Under the pieces are notes generated by a model. It searched no databases. It was not told where the DNA came from and worked only from the letters and a program-made list of their open reading frames with translations. The translations under genes were made by a program, and so were the position numbers. This document shows, one piece after another, positions 30,438 through 41,476 of a DNA stretch of 64,000 nt. Every line of letters begins with the position of its first letter. The first letter of the stretch is position 1. Source of the DNA: Plantago major (taxonomy: Eukaryota; Streptophyta; Magnoliopsida; Lamiales; Plantaginaceae); contig CM048840.1 in NCBI GenBank assembly GCA_026545765.1, positions 83,790,877-83,854,876 on the forward strand, in the 5' to 3' direction.

Positions 30438-31262
30438 AGACCATCTTCAACAGAGTTGGAGATTGTGTATCAGAATGCCATTAGGCCTCAATGATGTTGC
30501 AAGCTAACATTGCAAAAAGGCATTTGGGCACTGGTTTCCCTTAATTTTAAAAGAAATTTTTTTTCTCTTTTTATTTTGTTTGATTTGTGTTTTCTCTTTT
30601 TATTTTGTTTGATTTTTGTTTTCTCCTTTTATTTAATTTTATTTTCTTGCTTTTTCATTTTCATTTTTTTTAGTATAATAATTTTTATTTCAAATAATGT
30701 AATTTTTTATTTTTCAATTTAAAGTATTATTAAAGATTTTCATATGTATACTCATACTTATATATTAAACATTCCTTATAAAATTTAAAATACATATTAT
30801 TTGAAATTAAAATTACAGATACTAAAAAACATAAAATGTACTTGATGCTTTTCGCCAAATGGATATGGGAGTAGAATTGAAAGACGACTATAAGAAGCTC
30901 TACAAGGGCGTGTGAGTTTCTCGGATAGGATAACTGAGATTTAACTTAATTGTTCTAATTTTCGATTTCAGTTTTTATAATTTTCAATTTCAAGTATTAT
31001 AATCTTTATGTAATTTTTATTTTCAAGTAATGTATATTTAAAAAATTAATTTGATTTTATTATAATTAATTAACGACATTTAAAATAAATTCAAAAATAA
31101 AGTTTAACAGGAAATGAGAAAAGAAAATAAATGTAAAATTAAGTTTGAAATACAAAAATCAATAAACTTGGGTTTCTCAAATATTGGAGTGGAAAGTTGA
31201 ATAATGACGTTATAGATAAAGTGGGTTGCATAGGGATGGGTTGCAACCCCTGGAGATGGTCT
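30438..31262 (+). mobile_element. Candidate non-autonomous DNA transposon (about 825 bp)
   Basis: AGACCATCTTCAAC at the left is mirrored by CCTGGAGATGGTCT at the right (terminal inverted repeat of about 10 bp, one mismatch inside). The interior is very AT-rich (T-rich left, A-rich right) and lacks coding sequence. GACCATCTCCA ends are common in plant PIF/Harbinger-type and other MITE-like elements. Flanking CTA and TTA are near, but not identical, 3-bp duplications. Confidence 0.4.
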
Positions 31263-31358
31263 TATCTCTTATCATAATTAACTCGTGTGGTTTAGTAGGG
31301 TGGGACACTATTGAAACATGAAAACCCCCATCCCCATTACAAAATAATTCCATATATA
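31263..31358. other. AT-rich spacer
   Basis: Unassigned sequence between two MITE-like elements; nothing recognisable. Confidence 0.4.
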
Positions 31359-31575
31359 CCCCCTCCGTCCCAGACTTTTTGCAGTCAACGGAATCCAACT
31401 TTGACCACAAGTTAATTTCAACGTAATGGTAAAATCTTGAAATGATAGAATAAAAATTTAATTAGGATCGAAACTTTAATTATATAATTTAATTGAAGAT
31501 TTTACGATTACGGTTCGAGATTAATTCGTTGTCAAAGTTTGATATAGTTTACTACAAAAAGTTAAAACTAGACAT
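31359..31575 (+). mobile_element. Degenerate Stowaway-like MITE
   Basis: The left end CCCCCTCCGTCCCAGACTTT follows a TA, as in Stowaway/Mariner MITEs. The right end CTACAAAAAGTTAAAACTAG is a decayed inverted copy. The body contains the TTTGACCACAAGTTAATTTC and ATTAATTCGTTGTCAAAGTT inverted blocks. Confidence 0.5.
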
Positions 31576-31784
31576 CTTCTCCAGAAGAGAGAGAGTCCGC
31601 CCCTAAACTTGTGTTTGCAAATGCTTAAAAAAAGATTTTAAGTGATTTTGTATTTTTGAAGTAGTAAAAATAGTTTTTTAGTGTTTTATATTACAATTTA
31701 TGCTGTAACTTCTCTGGACAAAAGCATGTTTCCGCCAGAAGCAGTGAAGTAACCCAATAGATCCTTCTAACTGCTTTGGTAGTA

Positions 31785-31954
31785 CTCTCTCCATTCTTTA
31801 TAAAACTTGTCATTTTACTATTCTGCGGTCAACTGTCTCCGACTTTGACGATAAATTACTTTTAAACCATAATAGTAAATAATTTAATGAAATAATATAA
31901 TTAAAATTTAATTATTTAATTATTATTATATGATTTTATTAAATTATTCACTAT
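31785..31954 (+). mobile_element. Stowaway MITE, left half (split by element D)
   Basis: CTCTCTCCATTCTTTATAAA starts after TA at 31783-31784. The first roughly 75 bp are the inverted complement of the right half at 49080-49153. The sequence is broken at 31954 by element D. Confidence 0.8.
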
Positions 31955-33620
31955 TGTTAGGAAATTTGTTAGATATTTTGTTAGAAATATCTGTTTAGAT
32001 TTTGATCAGCAACATGATGACTTATCTTAGTCTCAGAAAGGTGATTAGTACTCTTGGTTCACTTGAACATTGTAAAAGAGGAAACCCACCAAGTATGATA
32101 GTCTAGCTAATCTTGTATAGGATGTTAGGTCTCAAAATGTAATTTTTATTTTATGAAGAGAAGACCAAGAAGAAGACATCCAAGCAGAACAAGCTTAACG
32201 ACATTGAAGACTTGAAGAAACTGCACAAGATTACTGAAACAGTTTCTCAGATACCTTAGCCAGATATCTTGAAGACACAAATAGTTTTTAAACAAACTGT
32301 GTCACACGAGATATCTGAGAAATGAAAGGTCTATCTGAAAACAAGGAAAGTGTCCACAGATATCTATTCTCAGATACCTTGAACTTTAACCACATTTCTG
32401 AAACAGAAATATATATATTGCAAACAAAGTTGTTTCAATAAAAGTGGTATCTGAAGATTGAAGATAAGGACGTGCAAAGAATCAGATAATACTAGTTTCT
32501 GATACAAAGCATAGTTCCGTTGACACTCTGAGGACAAAAAGTATAGTACTGATGCATTTAATGCACGGACGAGATGTGCGAACAAAAGCGGCAACGCTCA
32601 AGAAGAAGACAAAATCACATCTGATTACTATACGGATATCAATAGTTTGAATTTGAGCTAACGGATACTATTCAAACGGCACTCAAATTCATCTATAAAT
32701 ATCAACACTTAGGCGCTTGAGAACACACGATTTGAAACACGAACTTCTTGAACATCTTACTCTCTCAAAGCAAATTACTTATCCTCAAAGCTTTACATTG
32801 CGACCAAAGCTCTTGATCTTAAGTAGCACTAAAGTTCTAAGTGTTTAGATCCTAAACAAGCACGGCTATCTGTGAAAGAGTTGAAACGAAAGATCAAGTA
32901 TCTGAGATTCATTCTCTTGAACACTTATCTAAGACTTGGGTCAAGAAAAGAACAAGATACCATACATTGAAAAGTGTATTAAGTATACTTGATTCACGAG
33001 CTATCGAATAAGCGAATAAGTTATTAAAGAAGCTCATCGACAACTCAAACCGAAACCAACACCATAAGCGGCGTAGTGCAGGAAGTACTTAGTTTGAAAA
33101 TCGGGGAATAACTCCAAGGTTCTTGAGTATAGGAAGTACTTGATTTGGGAAACTAGGAATAACTCAAGGTTATTGAGTATAGGAAGTACTTAGCTTGGGA
33201 AGCTAGGAATAACTCAAAAGGTTTCGAGTCAGAAGTACTTGGTCATGAAAGCCGGGAACAACTCAGGGGGGAAATTTTGGTTGGGAACCATCATTTAAAG
33301 GAATTTTAGAATAGAATTTTGTAAGGAGAACTCAATTATCTATTCTAGTGAATTCTAGGTCTCTGGAAGACCGAAGTGGATTAGTTGGAGGATTACATAC
33401 CTCCGGATACCACTATACTTTTGTGTATTTACTTTTCGTACTTACTTTTCAAAGACAACACACACACACTTTAAGAGTTTCGCACTTATCTATCTTAAGT
33501 CTTCCGCTCTGAATCTAAGTATCGGATATCTTCAGATATCGAGAAATTGTGTTATCGACAAAAGTTTTAAAGACTATTCACCCCCTCTAGTCTCTTACTT
33601 TGCCGTTATCTGGACCAACA
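31955..33620 (+). repeat. 5' LTR of element D (1,666 bp)
   Basis: Starts TGTTAGGAAATTTG and ends CTGGACCAACA. TATA TCTATAAATATC is at about 32691-32702. The 60-bp repeat array lies at about 33066-33262. Compared with the 3' LTR it has lost many single bases at CAG/CTG between 32520 and 33600 (for example GAGCTATCGAATAAGCGAAT against GAGCTATCTGAATAACTGAA at 48421). Confidence 0.93.
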
Positions 33621-33622
33621 AG

Positions 33623-33634
33623 TGGTATCAGAGC
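33623..33634 (+). promoter_or_regulatory. Primer-binding site (initiator Met tRNA), element D
   Basis: TGGTATCAGAGC two bases after the LTR, identical to B. Confidence 0.9.
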
Positions 33635-33736
33635 AGGAGGTTCACCAGCCTTCTGCACTGAACCTAGATCCCCAGATAGGTGAAGGAACTTTATCCATTT
33701 TCGAGGACTATTTAATTTGTGTGTTAAGTGTGCAGG

Positions 33737-36183
33737 AATGTCTCTGAGTGATGCACCCGTTCTCAAACCGAGAATTTAGAAATGGAAAAATAACATGATG
33801 CTCCACCTTGAAGCCATAAGTGTGAAATGATCGAAGTGATAAAGAATGGCCCAATAGTCATTCAACAACTCAAACAAGTCATGGAGGTTTCTAATGGTAG
33901 AGACAGAGAGATCAAAGCGAAGGATCTTCACAAACCGATCGTCAACAAGTGGGAGATCTACCGGTCAAGTTATTCTGAACCAAAGCTCAGAGAACTGGAC
34001 ATCGGAAGATGCCAAGAGAAATCGTCACGGATGGTCAAGCGTAATATCATTATCAGATCGACACTGAGCACATACGATGTAAACTAGGGGGTGCTAAAAG
34101 CGAAAGTTGCTGGCAACCGATTGAAGAAATCTGCGGAACCGAAAACAAAGAAAACAAGTTCGAAGTTCTCAAATTGAAATTTCAAAATTTCAAACAAGGA
34201 CCCTTGAAACTCTGGAAGAACTTGATTTCAGATTTACCACTCATGAGTGATATGGCAACTTGGGAAAGCAGATACTCCGGTCGGAAAAGATTAAGACTAT
34301 TGTCGAAGTCTTAATCACAACCGAGCATACCAAATTCTTTTATTTTAACCAAGGAATGCCAAATATCACTCCAGTGGAACTCTTCTCACATCTTGCTACG
34401 GTAGATTATGAGACAACACAAAGAGAACAAACAACTGAAAAGTTGCAGAATGTTGCTCTAGTTGCTCAAGGAACTTCTGAAAAGAAGAAAAGCAAGGAAG
34501 AGGCGAGGATGCTCTTCGCAAAGCAAATGAGCAAATATGTCACGAGAAATTGAGAGAAGAAAAGCCAAGAGAAGTTGAAAAAGCATCTAGGCTCAAACTA
34601 TCACCAAGTACAAAATATGCAAAGCTCATTTGAACAAGCCCGACTCAAAGCATCATGTCTTGAGGAAGCGAATTGGAAATGATATCATTTCTATTGTCGA
34701 AACACGCCACTTCAAGAAGGATTGTCCTGCCTTCAACAAACTAAGGACAGGTGACAAGAAAGATAGAAGAATCTTCAGAAGAAGCCAGAAAGCTTTGTTA
34801 ATTGAAGAAAGAAAGAAAATCCAAAGTCAACTGGATGCTCTAGACATTGAGACAGATTCTGAAGATGATAATTCTGATGACTCAACTTTACCATCACCAT
34901 AATTATGTGGAGTTACTCATGATATAATCGACTTCGGCCTCAAGAAGAATGAAATGTGTGGAGTTGCTGAAATTGACGGTCCAGACATCTCTAACAAAGA
35001 AATCTGTCTTATGGCTGATGAGGTAACACATACTTCTTGTTATACTTATGAAAGTGATGAAGAAGAAATAAAAGATATAGAAAATCTCAGGAAAGAACTT
35101 GACATCTATAAAAGAGAATTTCTAATGATCCGAGCTAGAGCCGAAAATCTTGAAGAAGAAAAGAATTCTCTTGCAAAGGAAAATTCTCAATTAGTTAAGG
35201 TATCTGAGAAAAGGATCTTTGAAATGCATTTCTCAAAGCTCGGATATCCGAAAAGTCACATAAAGAAGCAATTTGAATTACGAAAGAAATATGAAGATCT
35301 TCTTTCTGAGAACAAGGAACTCATGAAGAAAGAATTATCTTTTCAATCTTATGCCAAAGCTAGTGATACTCTTACTGAAGTACAATCTTACTTAAGAGAT
35401 CCTTCAGAAAAGAAAGGACTTGAATTTGAATACAGCATGATTGTTCTATCACTCTGAATAAGAGTAAGGAAAGAAGAACATTTGTAAGTACTCAAAGAAG
35501 ATGGTTCCCATTCAATCTATAGTATCGGTGAGAAGACAAAGATTGTTGACAAAGGAAAGCGATTCGACTAAACCTTTGTGGGAAAAGCAGTCAAAAACAA
35601 ACTGATGGGCACATCTACGAAAAGAAACACAACCTGAAAAGTGTAAACACCCATGCTATGTCTCTCAAAAGGGTAGAATTGCGAGGAGGCAAATTCTCCC
35701 ATGTCACTTTTTCGGAAAGAAATTGGACCAACCAGAGACTAGCAAAGCCGAGAAAAGATCTCGAGATAGCTCAAGTGCTCAAACGGTATTGGCTATAAAG
35801 GCATCGGAAGCGACTTGCTCATGAATACAAACAGAGCAAGAACGATGGTCGAAAGCTAGAATTGCTCAAAGCAATTATCGAAGTGGAAGTTGAATCAACC
35901 AATTGAAAATCAATGCGAGGCTAGAAGAAATCTGGCAAGGAATGCTAAGTTTGCTGAAAAGCAAACTCAGAAACCTGACAGGTATCTGAAAGCACCATAT
36001 GGAGCACCTAGGAACTCACCAAGGAAGAAAATAATTCTTACTAATGATAACATTCATTCAAATAGAATTCCTCCTTATGTTCCTGTCAGACAAAAGAATA
36101 TTTCAAAGAAATTCATTCAAAAATGGATTCCTACTGGAAGATCTTTTAATCCTGACGGTTCCATCAAAGATATGAGAACCTAA
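33737..36183 (+). pseudogene. gag of element D
   Basis: Starts ATGTCTCTGAGTGATGCACC (MSLSDAPVLK). Successive blocks in shifting frames: the capsid N-terminus, KFEVLKLKFQNFKQG (about 34160-34200), TPVELFSHLATVDYETTQRE (about 34370-34430), a degraded zinc knuckle ending RHFKKDCPAF (about 34705-34735), an acidic QLDALDIETDSEDDNSDD tract (about 34840-34880), a long coiled coil (34954-35457), then a basic C-terminus with EKQTQKP (LC8-like motif) ending at TAA 36181-36183. The large C-terminal coiled-coil extension is a Sirevirus gag trait. Frame breaks cluster at 33760-34340 and 35560-35930, mostly at CAG/CTG. Confidence 0.82.
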
Positions 36184-36600
36184 TCTCCTATTTTCTGTTG
36201 TGTGCAGAATGCTTCCTGGACTAAAGCACAATGGCTATTTGATAGTGGATGCGGAAAGCACATGACAGGAAACAAAGCAAATCTGGTCGATTACAAAGTT
36301 TGCAACACAGGACCAGATATCAGATTTGCTGGAGGAGAATTAATTCCCTCTCTGGGATTTGGCAACATCAAATTGGGAACATTAACAATCACTGACGTAT
36401 TACATGTTAAGGATTTGAAATATAATCTATTTAGCATGAGCCAGTTTGCAGACAAGGGTTTTACTATAAAATTCAAAGCAAAATACTGCAAACTAATTGA
36501 CAATGAATCAAAGCAGACAGTCTTAGTTGGTCGGCGGAAAGGCAGTCTTTATGTTGCCGATTGGGCATCTGCCTGTTGAAGAATGTCTCATGGTGAGTCA
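36184..36600 (+). pseudogene. Copia aspartic protease, element D
   Basis: Continues in the gag frame after TAA 36181. LFDSGCGKHMTGNKANLV carries the catalytic DSG motif (about 36238-36250). The flap region and FSMSQFADKGF are complete, unlike B. The frame ends at about 36579, where GAC-related bases are missing before the integrase zinc domain. Confidence 0.85.
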
Positions 36601-36602
36601 AT

Positions 36603-37140
36603 TTGGTCACCTGTAAGAAACCTTGGTTATGGCACAAAAGAATGAGTCACTTGAACTTCAAAACTCTGAACAGACTTGCCAAGAAAGAGTTAGTGGTTGG
36701 CCTTCCCAGAACATCTTTCAGAAAGGATGGTATCTGTTCTGCCTGTCAGATGGGGAAACAATCTAAGATCTCTTTCAAGTCCAAAATCAGACACTCTAGT
36801 GTTAGACCACTGCAACTATTACACATGGATCTTTTTGAATCATCTGTAACTAGTTATGCAGGAAAGAAGTATGGTCCAGTTGTTGTAGATGACTTCTCAA
36901 GATTCACTTGGGTTGTCTTTACGAAACACAAATCGATGGCGAGGTGGAGATACCAAACTTCTTTGAAAAAGCTTGAAGTCATGAAAATGACAAGGTATCT
37001 GCAATCGAGCAGACCATGGTATCGAGTTTATCAACCAATTACATAAAGGAGTTTTGTACTGCAAGGTATACAACACCAACTTTCCTCTGTAAGAACACCT
37101 CAACAAAATGGTGTTGCGGAAAGGAAGCAGAACCCTTAAA
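36603..37140 (+). pseudogene. Copia integrase, element D
   Basis: The HHCC domain (HKRMSHLNFKTLN and CSACQMGK) is at about 36637-36765, and MDLFE with the first catalytic Asp at about 36826. The second Asp (TDHGTEF in B) is destroyed by small deletions at about 37000-37030, and NGVAERKNRT is shifted at about 37105-37135. The breaks coincide with a patch of CAG/CTG base losses (36920-37130), so the gene may be more intact than it reads. Confidence 0.82.
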
Positions 37141-39282
37141 GAAGCTGCAAGGACAATGCTAGCTGACACTGAAATAAGTGAAATTTATTGGGTTGAAGCT
37201 GTAAACACAGCTTGCTACACTCAGAACAGATGCTTGATAAACAAACACCATGACAAGACCCCTCATGAAATCTTGGTTGGTAGACCCCCTAATATCAAAC
37301 ATCTGAGAGTATTTGGTTGTAAATGTTTTGTTCTAAACAATGGAAAAGATTATCTGAGAACATTTCAACCAAAGGCAGATGAAGGTGTATTCCTTGGTTA
37401 TTCCACGAATAGCAAAGCCTACAGAATTTACAACAAAAGAACAAAGAAAATTGAAGAATCAGTTCATGTTGTATTCCATGAAGGAAGTAAGAAAACACCC
37501 CCTAATGATGAAATCTCAGAAAGGTTCAAAGAACTAATGCTGAGGGATTCTGAAGAAGAATCCTCAGAAAGGAAAAACATCATTATGGAAAGTGAGGATG
37601 ACTCTGACGTAGAAAAGCATGAAGTGCCTAGTAACAACAAGATGACTCACAAACATGATGAAGAATTTCCTATGAAACTTCCAGAAATGGAAACTGAAGA
37701 TGTTCATCATGAAGCTATCTCTGGAAACAATCTCTCTGAAAGACATGTTCCAGATAGCTCAAACACTGAGCAAGTGTCAGACACTAATTGCCCTTCTGAG
37801 GAGCAAAATGTCTTAGACACTGAAATAGTATCAAATCAAAATCCCAGTGATTCACATTCAAATCATTTGGATATTGATCCTACTAGCACTAAACCTATGA
37901 TGAGATGGATCAAGGATCATCCTGCAAAAGATGTGATTGGACCAATTAATCAAGGTGTTAGGACTAGGAGAGCAATAGCTGAAAATGCTAATTCTCTCTT
38001 TGGATGTTTCATCTCAGATATTGAACCGAAAAATATAGAAGAAGCATTAGGAGACCAAGACTGGATCTCAGCAATGCAAGAAGAATTGGATCAATTTGAG
38101 AGAAACAAAGTCTGGAAACTAGTTCCATTTGTAGAAGGAATATCTGTGATTGGAACTAAATGGGTTTTCAGAAACAAAATGAATGAATCTGGTGAAATAA
38201 CCAGAAACAAAGCAAGATTGGTTGCCAAGGGATTTACCCAGACTGAAGGCTTAGATTTTGATGAGTCATATGCACCAGTAGCCAGATTGGATGCAATAAG
38301 ACTCTTTCTAGCCTTTGCAGCTCATAAAGATTTTAAAGTTTATCAGATGGATGTCAAAAGTGCATTCTTGAACGGTGAACTTGCAGAAGAAGTTTATGTT
38401 GAGCAACCACCGGGCTTTGAAGTTTCCTCAGAAAGTAGAATGGTCTATAAATTACAGAAAGCTCTGTATGGACTGAAACAGGCTCCAAGAGCATGGTATG
38501 ACACTTTGGCCAAATACCTTCTGGAAAGTGGTTTCAAGAAAGGTGAAGTTGATAAAACTTTATTTACCTTAAATCATGATGGGAAACTACTATTAGTTCA
38601 AGTATATGTTGATGACATCATATTTGGATCTAAGGACAAGCAACTTTGTAATGACTTTGCAAATCTCATGAAAAGCAAGTTTGAGATGAGCATGATGGGA
38701 GAAATGAATTATTTTCTAGGATTGCAAGTCAAGCAACTCAATGATGGAATATTCATTAGTCAAACAAAGTATGCAAAAGATATGCTCATAAAATTCAATC
38801 TTAAGCCTTCTGAAAAGAATGCTAAGATACCTATGAGCATTGGAACCAAAATGACCTATACTGAATCAGATAAGAGTGTGGAAGAACATAAGTATAGGAA
38901 ATTGATAGGTTCACTACTTTACCTCACTGCAAGTAGACTTGATATTCAATACGCCGTTGGAGTGTGTGCTAGATTTCAGAAAAATCCGGTGCAAACACAC
39001 TACAACGTTGCTATGAAAATATTAAGGTATGTAAAAGGTACAGTAGATGTAGGATTGTGGTATCCTAAAGAAAGCGGATTGAGTTTAGCTGGGTACTCAG
39101 ACGCTGATTTTGCTGGATCACTGCTTGATAGGAAAAGCACCTCAGGAACTTGTCAGTTTATGGGCACTAGACTTATCTCGTGGTTTAGCAAGAAGCAAAA
39201 CTCAATTGCAACTTCTACCACGGAGAATATATATATTTGGTTGTTGTGCAACACAAATTACGTGGATACAACAACAACTTAA
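37108..39282 (+). CDS. Copia pol polyprotein C-terminal part, element D (integrase end, reverse transcriptase, RNase H)
   Basis: Longest open frame in the window (724 codons); the start codon is only the first ATG in the frame, since this is the continuation of pol. It includes the integrase C-terminus ([31 protein letters not shown]), a long acidic linker, and a reverse transcriptase (about 38100-38840) with all blocks: [45 protein letters not shown] and YVDD at 38604-38615. An RNase H (about 39060-39478) has DADFAG intact but EAEY lost at about 39225, where a 5-6 base deletion shifts the frame. It copies the element RNA into DNA. The residues [18 protein letters not shown] and [13 protein letters not shown] are SIRE-type. 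Confidence 0.92.
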   Translation: MVLRKGSRTLKEAARTMLADTEISEIYWVEAVNTACYTQNRCLINKHHDKTPHEILVGRPPNIKHLRVFGCKCFVLNNGKDYLRTFQPKADEGVFLGYSTNSKAYRIYNKRTKKIEESVHVVFHEGSKKTPPNDEISERFKELMLRDSEEESSERKNIIMESEDDSDVEKHEVPSNNKMTHKHDEEFPMKLPEMETEDVHHEAISGNNLSERHVPDSSNTEQVSDTNCPSEEQNVLDTEIVSNQNPSDSHSNHLDIDPTSTKPMMRWIKDHPAKDVIGPINQGVRTRRAIAENANSLFGCFISDIEPKNIEEALGDQDWISAMQEELDQFERNKVWKLVPFVEGISVIGTKWVFRNKMNESGEITRNKARLVAKGFTQTEGLDFDESYAPVARLDAIRLFLAFAAHKDFKVYQMDVKSAFLNGELAEEVYVEQPPGFEVSSESRMVYKLQKALYGLKQAPRAWYDTLAKYLLESGFKKGEVDKTLFTLNHDGKLLLVQVYVDDIIFGSKDKQLCNDFANLMKSKFEMSMMGEMNYFLGLQVKQLNDGIFISQTKYAKDMLIKFNLKPSEKNAKIPMSIGTKMTYTESDKSVEEHKYRKLIGSLLYLTASRLDIQYAVGVCARFQKNPVQTHYNVAMKILRYVKGTVDVGLWYPKESGLSLAGYSDADFAGSLLDRKSTSGTCQFMGTRLISWFSKKQNSIATSTTENIYIWLLCNTNYVDTTTT

Positions 39283-39547
39283 AGACTATGGACTCGATGA
39301 AAAGAAAACTTCCATTTTACGTGACAACACAAGTGCTATTGCGATTACACGAATCCTAAATTTCATGCCGAACAAAGCACATTGATGTTAGACATCACTT
39401 CATCGAGAGACCATGTTGAAAAAGCAATATAGAGATACTCAAGATTGGCTGAAGACCAACTTGGATATCTTCACTAAGCCACTACAAGAAAGTAGATTCT
39501 TAGCCTTAAGACATAGTCTTGGACTAATGGAACTACCAATGAACTGA
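39225..39547 (+). pseudogene. RNase H C-terminus, element D (frameshifted)
   Basis: Out-of-frame continuation: [39 protein letters not shown], and the ADIFTKPLQESRFLALRHSL-like tail to TGA 39545-39547, as in B. Four small deletions (39225-39445) lie mostly at CAG/CTG or ACAG sites. Confidence 0.8.
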
Positions 39548-39556
39548 AAGAGTTCA

Positions 39557-39602
39557 GAAATCAGGAACGGGCATCCAGACAAGAGGTATCTGGAACGGGT
39601 AT
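39557..39602 (+). repeat. Tandem hairpin array after pol, element D (left part)
   Basis: Units CAGGAACGGGCATCCAGACA and GGTATCTGGAACGGGTAT, cut inside the second unit by the CACTA element. The array resumes at 40736 with TATCCAGAGAAGAG. Corresponds to 15965-16080 in B. Confidence 0.8.
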
Positions 39603-39864
39603 CACTACAAAAAATCAGAATGGCGACGGATAGATCCGCTGCCATCTATCTATCCGCCTGGCTGACGGATCGGGCGACGGATAAAAATCCGTCGCCCCCT
39701 GAAGTAATGGACGGATAAAAATCCGTCGTCAATTATGACAGATTAGACGGATTGACCTTTTTCAAAAAAAAAAAAAATGATTATGGGGCGGCGGATAGAT
39801 CTATCCGTCGCCCACAAAAAAATAAAATCCTATCACAATTTTATATTCAGTATCTGGATTAATC

Positions 39865-40375
39865 CGGCGATGGTGGTGCGGTGGTGGCGTGGTGGTGCGG
39901 TGGGTGTGGTGCGGTGATGGTGGGAGGTGGTGGTGGTGGAAGGGTGGTGGTGGTGGTGGTGGCGGTGGTGGTGGTGGAGGAGATGGTGGTGGTGGCGGGG
40001 TGGTGGTGGTGCGGTGGTGGGGGGTGTAGCGTGGTGGTGGGGGTGGAGATGGTGGTGGAGGAGGATGGGGGAGGAAAGGCGGTGGGGGAGGAGATGGTGG
40101 TGGTGGCAGGGTGGTGGTGGTGGGAGGAGAGAGGTGGTGGTGGTGGTGAGATGGTGGTGGAGGAAAGGAGGTGGTGGAGGAGGAGGATGGTGGTGGTGGG
40201 AGGAGGGAGGTGGTGGTGGAGGATGGTGGTGGTGGGAGGAGAAAGGTGGTGGAGGAGATGGTGGTGGTGGAGGATGGTGGTGGTGGGAGGAGATGGTGGT
40301 GGTGGGAGGAGAAAGGTGGTGGAGGGAGGAGGAGGAGAGAAGTAGTGGAGAAAAGGAGGTGGTGGAGGAGATATA
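39865..40375 (+). repeat. GGT/GGA-rich minisatellite inside the CACTA element
   Basis: About 510 bp of imperfect GGTGGTGGA and GGAGGAGAT repeats with strong purine/G strand bias and essentially no C. All three frames are open only because of the repeat (Gly/Trp/Val/Glu-rich), so it is not a gene. G-quadruplex formation is plausible. Confidence 0.85.
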
Positions 40376-40511
40376 TTATATTTTTTAGGTTTTAGCGCGG
40401 ATAGATCTAGATCTATCCGTCGCTAATTTTTTTTTTTAATTTTACGGCCTTGTAGCGACGGATAAATCTATCCGTACATAGCTACATAGCGATAGATTTA
40501 TCCGTCGCTAT

Positions 40512-40545
40512 TTTTAGCGACGGATAAATCTATCCGTCGCTAAAA
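40512..40545 (+). repeat. Perfect subterminal palindrome in the CACTA element
   Basis: 15-bp arms TTTTAGCGACGGATA and TATCCGTCGCTAAAA with a 4-base spacer. Related palindromes lie at about 40394-40424 and 40454-40474. Confidence 0.8.
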
Positions 40546-40738
40546 TTTTTTTTTTTTTTTGGTCAACGCTCTGTGGCGGATAATTTTATCCGTCGCTACT
40601 ACGACAGATACCTTTATCCGTCAAGAAGCAGGCGACGGATAGAATCAAATCGCCCAGTAGCGATCCGTCGCTACAGGGGCGACGGATAAAATCCGTCGCC
40701 CCTTTCCATCGTTTTACCTCAGAATTCTTGTAGTGTAT

Positions 40739-41276
40739 CCAGAGAAGAGAAAAGAAATGCAGGCGGGTATCCGTAAGTCAAAAGGCTAAAGAGCAAAAGG
40801 CGACTTAAGATCTACGAGGCGGAACTCAGATATCTAGTTCACTTAGTGAGGGGGAACACAAAAAGAGAATAGTACAACTGTCTGTAGTCAACTACTCTCT
40901 TGAAATTTGTATTATTTCTATCCTTGTGTAAAACTTGGACCAACAATTGAGTATGAGATAGACTCAGATACAAATAGTGTTCTTACTCACACAGAATTGT
41001 GATTCAGATAGCAAATCGCCAAAATTCATTAAATGGGCACAATTACACTTGTTGATTGTGATCATTGCTGAAGAAGCAATGGTGACTCTTGATGAAATTA
41101 AGCGTTTGATCTTAACAGACGAAATTAATTCTCTGAAAATAGTGGACTGTTGAAATTCAGACGTGGCCCACTACGCATTTAATGCCGAACTAGCTTTTGC
41201 TCACGCCTGCTTGCAAATCACAGATACGTACACACAAAATCAATTTGTATGTATATGTCTGTTGAAATTCTATTGC
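40739..41276 (+). other. Element D spacer between pol and the extra gene
   Basis: Non-coding. Holds the end of the hairpin array (40739-40780), a polypurine-like GTGAGGGGGAA at 40846-40856 (a second internal plus-strand primer candidate, weaker AACGGGGAAC in B at about 16156), then conserved sequence shared with 16190-16584 in B. Confidence 0.6.
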
Positions 41277-41288
41277 TATATATATAGG
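41277..41288 (+). promoter_or_regulatory. Internal TATA box upstream of the extra gene (element D)
   Basis: TATATATATAGG, 189 bp before ATG 41477, same position and sequence as in B (16585). Confidence 0.55.
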
Positions 41289-41476
41289 ATTTTGGCATAG
41301 GAAATCACTTTTGCCTAATCCGAAAACTCATCTTGCACAAAAATAGCAAAACCTTCTCTTGATTCTCTGCAAACCTTCTACAATCTCTGCAAATCAAGAT
41401 TAAGTTTTTCTGCAAAGAATTACTGAATCAAATCTCTTTCAAACACCAATTTCAAATCCCTACACTATATAAAGAG

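Larger units (their letters stand above)
39603..40735 (+). mobile_element. Non-autonomous CACTA (En/Spm-type) element, 1,133 bp
   Basis: The ends CACTACAAAAAATCAGAA and TTCTTGTAGTG form the CACTA terminal inverted repeat. It is flanked by the 3-bp target duplication TAT (39600-39602 and 40736-40738). Subterminal regions are filled with copies of GCGACGGATAAA(T) and its complement TATCCGTCGC, several paired into near-perfect palindromes, the usual transposase-binding layout of this superfamily. The middle is a GGTGGT-rich minisatellite. No transposase is encoded, so it depends on an autonomous partner. Confidence 0.92.

Noticed and set aside
39881..40395. Overlapping long frames rich in Gly, Trp, Val or Glu
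   Set aside because: All frames are open because the DNA is a GGT/GGA minisatellite lacking T-starting stops; it lies inside a non-autonomous CACTA element.
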